A stretch of 64,000 bases of DNA, taken from Voacanga thouarsii (Eukaryota > Streptophyta > Magnoliopsida > Gentianales > Apocynaceae). The stretch's first letter is position 1. Each line of letters starts with the position of its first letter. The DNA lies in assembly GCA_026120185.1 (NCBI GenBank), contig JANUWF010000008.1, positions 1,302,001 through 1,366,000 of the forward strand, written 5' to 3'. Shown here piece by piece: positions 54,172 to 64,000 of the stretch. The notes beneath the pieces are model-generated. The model did not search any database. It had not been told where the DNA came from and saw only the letters and a program-made list of their open reading frames with translations. The translations under genes and the position numbers were made by a program.

Positions 54172-55082
54172 TTTCTTATTAGTGACTACAATGTCGTATT
54201 GCTCATAGATGAAGATGAGCCTATTACCTACAAGGATGTTCTGAATAGTTCAGAATCTGGCAAATGGCTTGAGGCCATGAAGTCAGAGATGGATTCCATG
54301 TACGACAACCAAGTATGAACTTTGGTTGATCCACCCAAAGGAATTAAATCTGTTGGGTGCAAGCAGGTTTTCAAGAAGAAACAGACATGGATGGTAACGT
54401 AGTTACCTATAACGCACGACTAGTGGCAAAGGGTTATCATCAACAATATGGTATTGACTGTGACGAAACTTTTTCACCAGTAGGCATGTTAAAATTCATC
54501 AGGATACTCCTAGCCATTGCTGCTCATTATGATTATGAGATTTGGCAAATGGATGTGAAAACAGCTTTCCTAAACGAAAATCTGACTGAGGAAGTGTATA
54601 TGACACAACCTGAGGGTTTTACATCAAATGATGGCACAAAGGTGTGTAAGCTGCAAAGGTCCATTTATGGACTTAAGCAAGCTTCTAGGAGTTGGAACAT
54701 CTGTTTTGATGAAACAATCACAGATTTTGGTTTCATTCAAAATATGGATGAGCCTTGTGTATACAAGAAGGTCAGTGGGAGCGCAATCGTTTTCTTATTG
54801 CGTTATGTAGATGACATATTGCTAATAGGAAATGATATACCTATCTTGCAAACGGTTAAAGTTTGGTTGTCTAAACAATTTTCTATGAAAGACCTTGGAG
54901 AAGCAACCTATATTCTTAGAATAAGGATCTATAGAGATAGATCTAAAAGGTTGCTAGGTCTTTCACAGTCTACATATATAGATAAAGTGCTAAAGAGATT
55001 TAGCATGGATCAATCCAAAAAGGGATTCTTACCCATGTCACTTGGTGTAAGTCTTTCAAAGTTGATGTCTCCCAAGACATAA
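54172..55082 (+). pseudogene. Outer copia reverse transcriptase
   Basis: Begins with EDEPITYKDVLNSSESGKWLEAM in the integrase frame, breaks at a TGA (54316) and a frameshift near 54375, then runs from 54357 as one frame with ARLVAKGYHQQYGIDCDETFSPV, WQMDVKTAFLNENL, SIYGLKQASRSWN and the catalytic YVDD at 54804-54815. It ends at a TAA at 55080. The active-site aspartates survive. Confidence 0.9.
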
Positions 55083-55789
55083 GTTGAAAGGGATCACATG
55101 AGTAAGATTCCATATACTTCGGCAGTTGGATCTATCATGTATGCTATGATATGTACATGTCCCGATGTATCTTGTGCTCTCAGTTTGACTAGCAGATACT
55201 AATCTGACCATGGTGAGGGTCATTGGTCAGCTGTAAATAACATCCTTAAGTACGTACGAAGAACTAAGGAGTGTTCTTAATATATGGAGAAGGTGATTTG
55301 AAAATAAATGGGTATACTGATACCAGTTTTCAATCTGACAAAGATGAATTCAAATCACAATCCGGCTACGTGTTTACATTACACGGAGGGGCAATAAGTT
55401 GGAAGAGTTCCAAACAAGAGACTATTGACAAATCTATGATAGAAGCTGAGTACATAGCCACTTCTAAAGCAGCTAAGGAGGCTATTTAGATCAAGAAGTT
55501 CGTGATGGAACTGGGTGTGGTTCCTAGTGTTGTTGGTCCAATAACTTTGTATTGTGACAACAACAGAGCCATTACACAAGCAAATGAGCCACGGTCTCAC
55601 CAACGATCCAAACATGTAGTACGACGCTATCATCTGATCTGGGAGATCATATATAGGAATGATCTAAAGATAGAGAGAGTTCCCACGGATGAGAACATAG
55701 CTGACCCGCTTACAAAAGCACTATCCCAAAAGAAACATAATAGGCATGTTGAGTCATTCGGTATTAGATACATGAATGATTGGCTCTAA
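55083..55789 (+). pseudogene. Outer copia RNase H
   Basis: Pieces in changing frames: KIPYTSAVGSIMYAM (55110-55155), HWSAVNNILKYVRRT (55220-55265), GYTDTSFQSDKDEFKSQSGY (55308-55365), MIEAEYIATSKAAKEAI, a TAG at 55487 replacing Trp, then LYCDNNRAITQANEPRSHQ and ENIADPLTKALSQ, ending at the natural stop 55787-55789. Confidence 0.9.
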
Positions 55790-55790
55790 T

Positions 55791-55803
55791 GCAAGTGGGA
55801 GTT
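55791..55803 (+). other. Polypurine tract of the outer copia element
   Basis: GCAAGTGGGAGTT immediately before TGTTAGTGTT. Purine-rich with GTGGGAG, as in the inner element (GAGTGGGAGAT). Confidence 0.7.
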
Positions 55804-56425
55804 TGTTAGTGTTATGCCCTAGAGGCAATCATTTGTACGTTGTATATGACGCATTTTGTTTTAATAAAAGTCATTATTTATCTTACAGTTTCTTTTGTTT
55901 ACTTTTATGTAATATAACTATTAGATAAAGTCCCTAGTATAATACTGTGTTAAGAAAATAATTATATGAGATTCCTACTACACTGTATAGTGTTAGTACT
56001 TAAATTGTCCCTAGTCGTAGTATTAATGAGACAGGACATCATTAATGTGTTAAGACTAGCATGTGTTAGAATTCCTGATTTGATCAAGCGGTGGTTCTCA
56101 TATCCGTAAGTATTGAGATACTCAAAATTAACACATGGATACTTGTTAATGGAACAAGTATATTGAATGACCTAGCTATGAGATAATCACATGAATAACT
56201 ATTTAGTGCCAGTGATATAATTTCAATATAGCAAACGTACAAGTATCCTTAGACTTGAGATCTCCATGGTACTTTGTTTGCTGAGTATTGTGCTTTGATT
56301 CCAATCTCTGGAGCTAGATCAAGGGCCACCTATATGATGAATATTGGGTACATTGTGAAGTAAACGAAAGTAGTTGAGAGGGTCAATAAAAGATTCACCA
56401 CTCCTAATAGTAGGGGCAAATATCT
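55804..56425 (+). repeat. Outer copia 3' LTR, first part
   Basis: TGTTAGTGTTATGCCCTAGA to GGGGCAAATATCT. Interrupted by the inverted solo LTR. Relative to the 5' LTR it has a small deletion near 55955, where ATCATGATAGAGATCATGAT is reduced. Confidence 0.9.
56421..56425. repeat. Target-site duplication TATCT, left copy
   Basis: TATCT immediately before TGTTGGGTAT. Confidence 0.95.
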
Positions 56426-58155
56426 TGTTGGGTATCTTAGGCTCGTATCCTATACGGCGTAGCGGAAAATAAAATGAGATACCATCCCAGGACCCACATA
56501 TGTGTGGGAAATAAGACATAAAGAGAACAAAGGTACAGATTTTTACCTTTCTTTGATGATTCGAAGAACATAATTTTCTTCTTCAAGTTGAGGCACAATC
56601 CAGCATTCCTCTTGATTAAACTCCACGAGAGTTGAACGTCTAACCACTATAATCACAGTGTGTGATTATCTCTAATAGTAATCTACACAGAGTAATACTC
56701 AAGCACCAAGATTTTCTATGCTAGCAGAAAATAAGGCGGCTAGGGTTCTTCACGTTTTTAGCAAAACAAGAGAGAGAGAAGAAAAGAAGGTTGCTAGGGT
56801 TGGAGTTTTTCGTGTCTTACACCTTAGCTAGGGTTTCGTGTGTTGCATCATCATGTTACATGAAAATCTTGCTCAAAATATACTCCAATCTTAGAATTCT
56901 AAAACAGTTAGAATTCCTAATTGTAATTGGAAACATCAAGTTCTCACAATTACAATTTAGACCATTAATTATAGCTAATTATAATTTGGCCACATCAACT
57001 TCTCTTTCTCGCAATTAACCCCACTATGTTATCAAATAACATCTTAAGTATAAAATCCTCTATTGTGTGTGACTTCTTAGGTTTTCCAGTCAATTGGTAG
57101 CAAACATGAATTAATCCAAATGTCTTTGAGATTAATAATCCATAATTAATTAGAATTAATCCTATTAATTCTAATCAGGATTGGTTTATTAATTCATCAA
57201 TTAATAAACATATATTCCCAAATCATAAGTGGTATCTAGCAACACATTATGACCGCCCAAGAGTCCAGGGAGTCAAGTGGCTTAACATGAATCCTTCAAT
57301 AACAAACTACAATACAATTAACTCATTTCACCATACAATATCTCATTCGGTTTGGAGTACAGAATTAGTGCCAATTCCCTCCAGAATTAATTCTGGCCCG
57401 AATACAATAGTACTTATACCAAGAACTCACTACTCTAGATGTGTATCAATTAAAACTGTTTCCAAAACACATTCGCCTTGGCCAAGGACTTCTCGAGCAG
57501 TAATTCCTACAAGTGGCCGTGAGATATTCACCCCTATTATTAGGAGTGGTGAATCATTTATTGACCCTCTCAACTACTTTCGTTTACCTCACAATATACC
57601 CAATATTCATCCCATAGGCGGCCCTCGATCGAGCCCCAGAGATTGGAATCAAAGTACAATGCTTAGCAAACAAAGTACCTTGGAGATCTCAAGTCTAAGG
57701 ATACTTACACGTTTGCTATATTGAGATTATATCACTGGCACTAAATAGTTATTCATGTGATTATCTCATAGCTAGGTCATTCAATGAACTTATTCCATTA
57801 ACAAGCATCTATGTGTTAACTTTAAGTATCTCAATACTCACGGATATGAGAACCACCGCCTAATCAAATCAGGAAGTCTAACACATGCTAATCTTAATGC
57901 ATTAGTGATGTATTGTCTTATTAATACTACGACTATGGACTATTTAAGTACTAAAACTATACAGTGTAGTAAGAATCTCATATCATGATCTCTATCATGA
58001 TTTCCTTAATACAGTGTTGTACTAGGGACTTTATCGAATAGTTATATTATTTAAAGGTAAACAAAAGAAACTATAAGATAAATAATGCCTTTTGTTAAAA
58101 TAAAATATGTCATATACAATGTACAAGTGATTGCTTCTAGGGCACAACACTAACA
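56426..58155 (-). repeat. Inverted solo copia LTR (outer family) with perfect target duplication
   Basis: The plus strand starts TGTTGGGTATCTTAGG and ends GCACAACACTAACA (1730 bp); on the minus strand this is a complete outer-family LTR. It is flanked by TATCT on both sides (56421-56425 and 58156-58160). It inserted into the 3' LTR of a relative in opposite orientation and later lost its interior by LTR recombination. The 145-codon plus-strand frame at 57287-57724 is antisense LTR sequence. Confidence 0.95.
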
Positions 58156-58160
58156 TATCT
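58156..58160. repeat. Target-site duplication TATCT, right copy
   Basis: TATCT immediately after CACTAACA. Removing the solo LTR and one TATCT restores a continuous outer LTR. Confidence 0.95.
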
Positions 58161-59253
58161 CATCGCCACTTGTAGGAATTACTACTCGAGAAGTCCTTAG
58201 CCAAGGCAACTGTGTATTGAAAATAGTTTCAATTGATACACATCTAGAGTAGTGGGTTCCTGGTACAAGTACTATTATTTTCGAGCCAAAATTAATATAT
58301 TCTGGAGGAAGTTGGCACTAATTCTGTAGTCTAAACCAAATGAAATATTATATGTGAAAGGAGTTAATTGCACTGTAGCTTGTTATTGAAGGGTTTATGT
58401 CACTTCCTGGACTCTTGGGTGGTCATGATGTGTTGCTAGATACCACTCATGATCTGGGAATATAGGTTTATTAATTGATAAATTAATAAACTAATCCTGA
58501 TTAGAATTGATATGATTAATTCTAATTAATTATGGATATTAATCTCAAAGACGTTTGAATTAATTCATATTCGCTACCAATTGATTAGGAAACCTAATAG
58601 GTCACACACAAAAGAGGATTATATATTTAAGATATTTTTTGATAACATAGTGGAGTTAATTTCGAGAAAGAGAAGTAGTTGTGGCTAAATTATAATTAGT
58701 TATAGTTTATGGGCCAAAATGTAATTGTGAGAACTTGATGTTTCCAATTACAATTAGGGAATTCTAACTGTTTTAGAATTGTCAACTTTTCAGTGATTTT
58801 TCATGAAATATAAGTTATATGCACGAAACCCTAATGAAGGGGTGATATACGAAAAACAATAGCTGCAAAAGTCCTCTCTTCCTTCTTCTTCTTCTCTCTC
58901 TCGTTTTTTCTGAAAAACAAGAGGAACCCTAGCCGCCACTTAGTTTTTCTACTAGCGCAAAAAACTTCATGCATGAGTGTGATCCTCCGTGTGGATTTCT
59001 GTTAGAGATAACCACACACTGTGATTTTAGTGGTTGGACATTCAACTCTCGTGGTGTTTGATCAAGAGGATTGCTAGATCGCGCCTCGACTTGAAGAAGA
59101 AAATTTTTATTTTTCAGCCGCTCAAAGAAAGGTAAAGCTGTAACCTTTATTCTCTTTATATCTTGTTTTCCACACATATGCGGATCTTGGGTTGGTATCT
59201 CATTCTTATATTTCCACTGCGCCATATATGATATGCATGAGAGATAGCCAACA
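58161..59253 (+). repeat. Outer copia 3' LTR, remainder
   Basis: CATCGCCACTTGTAGGAATT to GATAGCCAACA, co-linear with 48955-50052. Followed by TATAA, a possible aged partner of TAAAA at 38542-38546. Confidence 0.9.
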
Positions 59254-62013
59254 TATAATCCTAGGCTGGCCAAAATGTGGAATGGATATTTGAAGCAATG
59301 ACTTCAAATTTTGATAGAACAACTTAGAGCTCATTTGAATTTTTGAGCCCCTGAAATTCGACTTAAAAATATTCAAGGATGTCTTGTTTTCAAAATGCCA
59401 GATTTCTTTTAACTTATTCATGCATCATCTTACTTCAAAATTTAGATTTTTTTTCCTTCTTCTTCTCCTCTTGATTCGACCAACTAGTATCCCTGTGCTT
59501 AGCCAGCTAAAGCTTCTGAAATCAAGCATTTCGGCTATAAAGTGGGGTATAGGAGATAAAACTAGGTTTGCCAACTATCACTAATATATATTTCATTAGT
59601 TTAAGTTATTTTTCCTAAAACCGAGTCATATCCCTTATCTTCTCTCAAATCATTGACCACCACCATTTTTCTTTATCTTTGTCCAGTGCAACTTCCACAT
59701 ACTACATTGTACTAGCCGAATTCAATTAGTTCCTATTCTCATAGGACTCTTGAATTTTGAAGAAATCTTATCTAAACCAATTAAAGTTTAAACTCCCTAA
59801 GATCACTCTGAAAAAAAAGAAAAAAACATCCAAGTGGTGTCAAACTTTTAGTTACTAGACAAAATTTCATAATTACAAAGAAAGACATTCAGACTTCCTT
59901 TCCTCTTAGGAGATTCATCCATTTCCATCTTCTTCTCAAATCAAGAACACCCTCTCCATTCTCTCTAAAACAATACACACATTTGCACTCTCATCTCTTC
60001 TCTAGACTTTTGACCTCTCTTCTCTATTTCCAAAACCAAAATGCAAGCAAACACACTCTTTTCTCACAAGAAATAAAAAACGGAGCAGCACTCTTCAATT
60101 TCCCCTCTTCACTTACGCAACTCCATTGTCACTCAAATGCCATAGTGGTTTCTTTTATTTTGATAACCCAAGTCTTCTTCAGGCCAAGGTAAAAAGATCT
60201 TCATTCTTTAAGAACATTTATGTGTTTCGCTTGTCTAAGAGGTAATCCAAATTCCCATTTCTTTTCTCTTCACGCTACCACTCAAAAGAATTTATGAAAT
60301 AGATTCAATTGCTTCAAGACACGTGAGTATGTGTAGATATGTATTAAGTTTCTGAATTGATCTTTGTGGGTTTTTGAATGTATTGTTGTGATGGGTATTA
60401 TAATGATATCTATTATAACATAACTTTATTAAATTAATAGATAATGTTATTACGGTGAGATATATATTCATATACGTTTTAGTTTTTATTATTACTAATT
60501 AGTTTATTTCTATTAGGTTTAATTAATATGATTATCATATTATTTTAATATATGTTTTTATTATTATAATAATAATTATTATATTATAGTCATTATTGTA
60601 ATTCTTATAATATAATTCGGTGTATATATATATATATATATATTATTTATTATTATAATCATTATTTATTATTAAAATAATTAGTTATTAAAACTACTAG
60701 TTATTATTATTAAATTTATTATTTATTAATATTAAAATTATTATTTATTATTTACCACTATTATTTTCTTCTCTCCACTTGGTAGTACGCTTATTGTGTG
60801 AATTTTATATTGAAGGACTTAATGTTATGTGTCTTGATAGAGTAGGGAATATGATCGCGTACTTTGCTGTGAGGCTATTTAGAATAGTGATTGATTAAGT
60901 ATTTTAATTTCCTATGATAATAGGACAAGGTTTCCAAGGACAAAGGACAACACAATAATCTGAGAATAAACCCTATAGACTGAAGAGGTAAGTTCTTACA
61001 TTAAATGTTTGACATAAAAGCTTTGAATGCAAGTCTGTTGGAAAATGTTTGTTTTCTCAATGACGTGATTGACTGGAATGCAAGCTTGATTATTTCTCAA
61101 AATAAGTTTTCCTTCAAACAAAGATTATTGGGAAATCATCTTTTAATTGTAAAATGATTTTACAGCTAATCATTTGGAAATCATGCTTGCATGACCAAAG
61201 TATGTTACAAAGGTTTTCATTGAGATTGGATTCTTATTGATGTATTGAAATGTTCAGTACTCAATAAGGGTAGGCCTCTAGGACTAACCTTTGAATGGTA
61301 GAGCAAGTCCATCAGTAGGAAGCCACCTTCGAGAGATGAGCTCCATTTAGAAAAGATGACAGTCCCAGTAGATCAGGCCAGTCCAAGCTAGCATCTCAAT
61401 CTAAGTGGATTGATATTTCGGGGGTGGACACCTGGTAAGTTAGGGTAAGAGATAGAGGAGTATCTTACTCAGTAAGCCTTACACCCACTGCACTATGATG
61501 TAGGGTTTCACAGTATTTGTCATGATGCAAGATTGCATGGCCAGGCTATGATGTAAAGTTTCATAGCCGTTTATTTTGAGTGGTTTTTTTTTATAATACA
61601 TATCTTTGTGATTTCATTTTGTTGTAATGAATACCACTCACCTTGATATGGAAAATGTTTGACTTGTAGTCCACTTTTGTTAAATGTTTTCAAAGTGCAT
61701 TCATCAAAATAATTTTTAATCGTGAGCACACACAGGTTTTACTGAGATGTATTTCTCAAACTCTTTTGATATCATGTTTCAAGAACTGGCAGCTTTAACA
61801 AGGTTGCACGCTAGTAGATGATAGTTATCTTTAATTCTTTGATTTTGTTCCTAGTTGAGGATTGCTTCATTTATGCAATTTGAGAGACTTATAGACATTG
61901 TTTACCTTTGTAATAAGGTTTTGAGTTATTTTAGCTTTTCTTATTTTTTTTACCTAATATCCTTTAGACGGGGCAACATCCCCACCCTTTTTTAGTACGT
62001 AGGGGGTGTTACA
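59254..62013 (+). repeat. Probable chromovirus-type LTR of another subfamily, 5' end not found
   Basis: It ends with GTAGGGGGTGTTACA at 62013, the terminal signature of the chromovirus LTRs here, and the last ~60 bp (GGGGCAACATCCCCACCC, then TTTTAGTACGTAGGGG) resemble the end of copies A and B in layout. No TGTAACACCC start was found upstream, so 59254-60000 may be older flanking DNA. The middle is extremely AT-rich (60400-60770) with a TA run near 60622-60641. No polyprotein coding is present, so it is a truncated or solo LTR. Confidence 0.5.
60400..60770. repeat. AT-rich low-complexity stretch
   Basis: Long runs of TTATTATTA-type sequence with a TATATA run near 60622-60641. No genes or signals are recognised. 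Confidence 0.85.
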
Positions 62014-62254
62014 AAGTTTTTCCATTCCTTGCACGATTGAAAATGTTATTTTTGGCACTATATTAGCTGATCTTGGAGCTAGCATCTATCTGTTACCATT
62101 TGTAACTTTCAAGAAGCTAGGCTTAGGTGAACCAACACCTACCAAGATGAGTATCCAATTTGCATATAGATCTATCAAGTATTCTAGCAGGATTGTTGAG
62201 GATGTATTGGTCAAGATTGATAAATTCATCTTTCCTGTAGATTTTGTATTCTAG
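62014..62254 (+). pseudogene. Athila-like aspartic protease remnant, second element
   Basis: Picks up mid-protease right after the LTR end at 62013: IENVIFGTILADLGASIYLLPF (active-site D-L-G-A-S kept, unlike the copy at 35251), KKLGLGEPTPTKMSIQFAYRS and VDFVF, then a TAG. The N-terminal part is missing because the LTR interrupts it. Similar to 35400-35640. Confidence 0.8.
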
Positions 62255-63753
62255 ATATGGTAGAAGATTTAAAAAATCCCTTAACTTTAGGGTAACTTTG
62301 TTTGGCTACTCCTAAGGCTATTATAAATGTTCATGGAGGGGGAAGTTAACATTAAGAGTGGAAGATGAAGAAGTAGTGATTAAAATTTCTGAGAGCATGA
62401 AGTGTTCACCCATGCAAGATGACTCATCCTTTGCAATAGGTATTCTTAATAAGTGTACCAATAATTTTGTAAAGGAAAAATTCTTTGAAAAGTCCTAGCT
62501 TGCATGTTTGGAAAGAATTGAAGACGAATCAAAAGAACAAGTTGCACATAAAGTCATAGCACATGCTGAGCAGATTGAGAATAGTGGGAGAATTCTTAGG
62601 TAAGAAGTTTTTGAGACAATTGAAAAGTCAAGTCTTGGAAGAATGATGCCATCTGTTGAAGACCCTCGTGAATTAGAGTTAAAAGAGCTCCTTACTCACC
62701 TGGAGTAAGCATTCTTAACACGAGAAAACAAATTGCCAGTCATCATTGCCATAGATTTGGATAGAGAAAAGAAGCTTCAACTGGTTCAAGTTTTGCAAAT
62801 GCATAAGAAGGCTATAGAATGGAAAATCACTAATATGAAAAGGATTAGTCCTTTTTGCATACATAAAATCTTACTGGAGGAAGATGACAAACCTATGGTA
62901 CAACCTCAAAGAAGGCTAAATCCAAAATTTTAGAGGAAGTGATCAAACTTTTAGATGCATGCATTATTTATTTTATTTCAGATAGTGTATGGGTAAGCCC
63001 AACCGAAATGGTTTCTAAGAAATGAGGTGTGACAATAATTCCCAATGAGAAGAATGAACTCATACCAACAAGACTTGTAATGCGTTGGAGGATGTGTATT
63101 GACTATAGAAAATTAAATGAAGCTACAAGAAATGACCATTTTCTCTTTCCCTTTATTGATTAAATGCTAGAGAGGTTAGCTGGACACGTGTACTACTGCT
63201 TTCTAGATGGATTTTATGGTTATCTTCAAATTCCCATAGCTTCTGAAGATCAAGAAAAAACCACATTCACTTGCCCCTCTGGAACTTTTGCTTACAAGCG
63301 AATGCCTTTTGGATTGTGCAATGGTCTTGGGACCTTTCAAAAATGTATGATGGTTATTTTTGAAGGTTTAGTATGAGAGATAATGGAAGTGTTTATGGAT
63401 GACTTTTCTATTTTTGAGGATTCTTTTGAGTTGTGTTTGCAAAATTTGAAATGAATCTTGTGTTGAACTGGGAGAAATGCCATTTTATCGTAAAGGAGGG
63501 TATTGTGTTAGGACATAAGATTTCAAGTAAAGGTTTGGAGGTTGATAGAGCAAAGATTGAAATCATAGAGAAGCTTCCCCCACCATCCTCTATAAGAGCA
63601 ATCAGAAGTTTTCTGGGACATGTAGTCTTCTACAAAAGATTTATCAAGGATTTTTCAAGAATTTCCAAGCCCCTCTCCTCTCTTCAAGAAAATGATGCTC
63701 GATTTCACATTGCTGAACAATGTTTACACGCCTTCGACGAATTGAGGTTCTAG
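62255..63753 (+). pseudogene. Athila-like reverse transcriptase, second element
   Basis: After an eroded spacer, frames at 62733-62933 (VIIAIDLDREKKLQLVQVLQ, PFCIHKILLEEDD) and 63164-63753 give RT: WRMCIDYRKLN near 63090, MLERLAGHVYYCFLDGFYGY, FTCPSGTFAYKRMPFGLCNG, FMDDFSIFEDSFELCL (63393-63440; catalytic D-D kept), then KISSKGLEVDRAKIEIIEKL and FLGHVVFYKRFIKDFSRISK. Several stops and frameshifts are present (for example TGA at 63374 and 63452). It is better preserved than the copy at 36061. Confidence 0.85.
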
Positions 63754-64000
63754 CTAACTAATTCTCCTATCTTAGTTACTCCTAATTGATCCTTACCATT
63801 TGAACTAATATGTGACACTACTGATTTTGAAATGGGTGCAGTTCTTAGACAAAGGCAAAGGAAGACCTTTCAACTAATTTACTATACAAGAAAGACTCTC
63901 ACGGATACTCAAGAGAACTATACCACTACAGAAAAAGAGATACTTGCTATAGTGTGTGTTTTTCATAAATTTCCCTTCTAACTTATTTTGTCTAAAGTGT
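63754..64000 (+). pseudogene. Athila-like RNase H, cut by the window edge
   Basis: Continues RT: PFELICDTTDFEMGAVLRQRQ near 63797, LIYYTRKTLTDTQENYTTTEKEILAIV near 63880, as in gypsy RNase H. A stop follows near 63978. Integrase would lie to the right of the window. Confidence 0.75.

Larger units (their letters stand above)
38547..59253 (+). mobile_element. Outer copia element with two nested insertions
   Basis: 5' LTR 38547-38700 plus 48471-50052, tRNA-Met primer site 50054, leader, gag-protease-integrase-RT-RNase H remnants (51867-55789), polypurine tract, 3' LTR 55804-56425 plus 58161-59253. After removing the insertions the LTRs are about 1736 and 1715 bp. The flanks are TAAAA (38542-38546) and TATAA (59254-59258), a 4/5 match that may be an aged target duplication. 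The proteins carry many stops, so the element is old. Gene order and primer type place it in Ty1/copia, with Angela/Tork-like proteins by general resemblance. Confidence 0.9.

Noticed and set aside
57287..57724. 145-codon plus-strand frame
   Set aside because: Antisense sequence within the inverted solo LTR. The corresponding stretch in other LTR copies is not open.
59369..59400. AAGGATGTCTTGTTTTC resembling the Athila protease at 35274
   Set aside because: A 16-nt match with no continuing similarity; insufficient to assign the segment to Athila.
59983..60192. 69-codon frame with hydrophobic stretches, possible small membrane protein
   Set aside because: Lies in AT- and CT-rich DNA just upstream of LTR-like sequence, with no relative, no conserved motif and no clear gene context.
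1..64000. CRISPR array, bacterial operons or ribosome-binding sites
   Set aside because: No regularly spaced identical repeats with unique spacers exist, and all coding belongs to plant LTR retrotransposons.

Overview
This window is plant nuclear DNA built almost wholly from LTR retrotransposons inserted into one another. The basis is: Ty1/copia proteins in the order gag-protease-integrase-RT-RNase H; Ty3/gypsy proteins with the integrase last; primer sites matching plant initiator tRNA-Met or tRNA-Asp; LTRs beginning TGTAACACCCC (chromovirus type); and OTA-clade (Athila/Tat) proteins with an FMDD catalytic box. I found no host protein gene, tRNA, rRNA or CRISPR array. A eudicot is my guess from general character only.

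Layout. 1-1854 is the 3' end and LTR of an Athila/Tat element sitting in a minus-strand chromovirus (1855-4825: RNase H, RT, protease, gag). 5165-6281 is a minus-strand copia LTR fragment. 6282-18357 is a chromovirus cluster: a complete 3.7-kb LTR, an inverted partial LTR that makes a long near-palindrome, an integrase/chromodomain remnant, a complete 3.9-kb LTR, and a further LTR end with primer site. 18358-28913 is a patchwork of copia 5' ends (LTR plus leader, no gag) and a second minus-strand chromovirus with an internal deletion. 28914-37935 is an Athila-like element whose 5' LTR is split by a chromovirus solo LTR (29350-33156) with a perfect target duplication ATGTG. 37945-38040 looks like a tRNA-derived SINE.

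38547-59253 is the clearest structure: an old copia element ('outer'). Its 5' LTR is split by a younger, nearly complete copia element ('inner', 38701-48470). Its 3' LTR is split by an inverted solo LTR of the outer family (56426-58155) with a perfect target duplication TATCT. 59254-62013 is probably another gypsy LTR, and 62014-64000 is an Athila-type protease/RT/RNase H remnant running off the window.

The most interesting signal is in the inner copia LTR family. Four diverged LTR copies carry, at the same place about 80-100 bp before the LTR end, a short reading frame starting M-[P/Q] with an R/S-rich, often RLAG, N terminus and a basic C terminus. It ends exactly at a GT splice-donor-like site. 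In the inner element a strong acceptor (TTTTCAG) lies two bases before the gag ATG, and the phases match, so splicing would place the LTR-encoded peptide in frame on the N terminus of Gag while removing the primer site. I infer a split gag gene whose first exon lies inside the LTR. All polyproteins here are broken by stops or frameshifts, so nothing in the window looks autonomous today.
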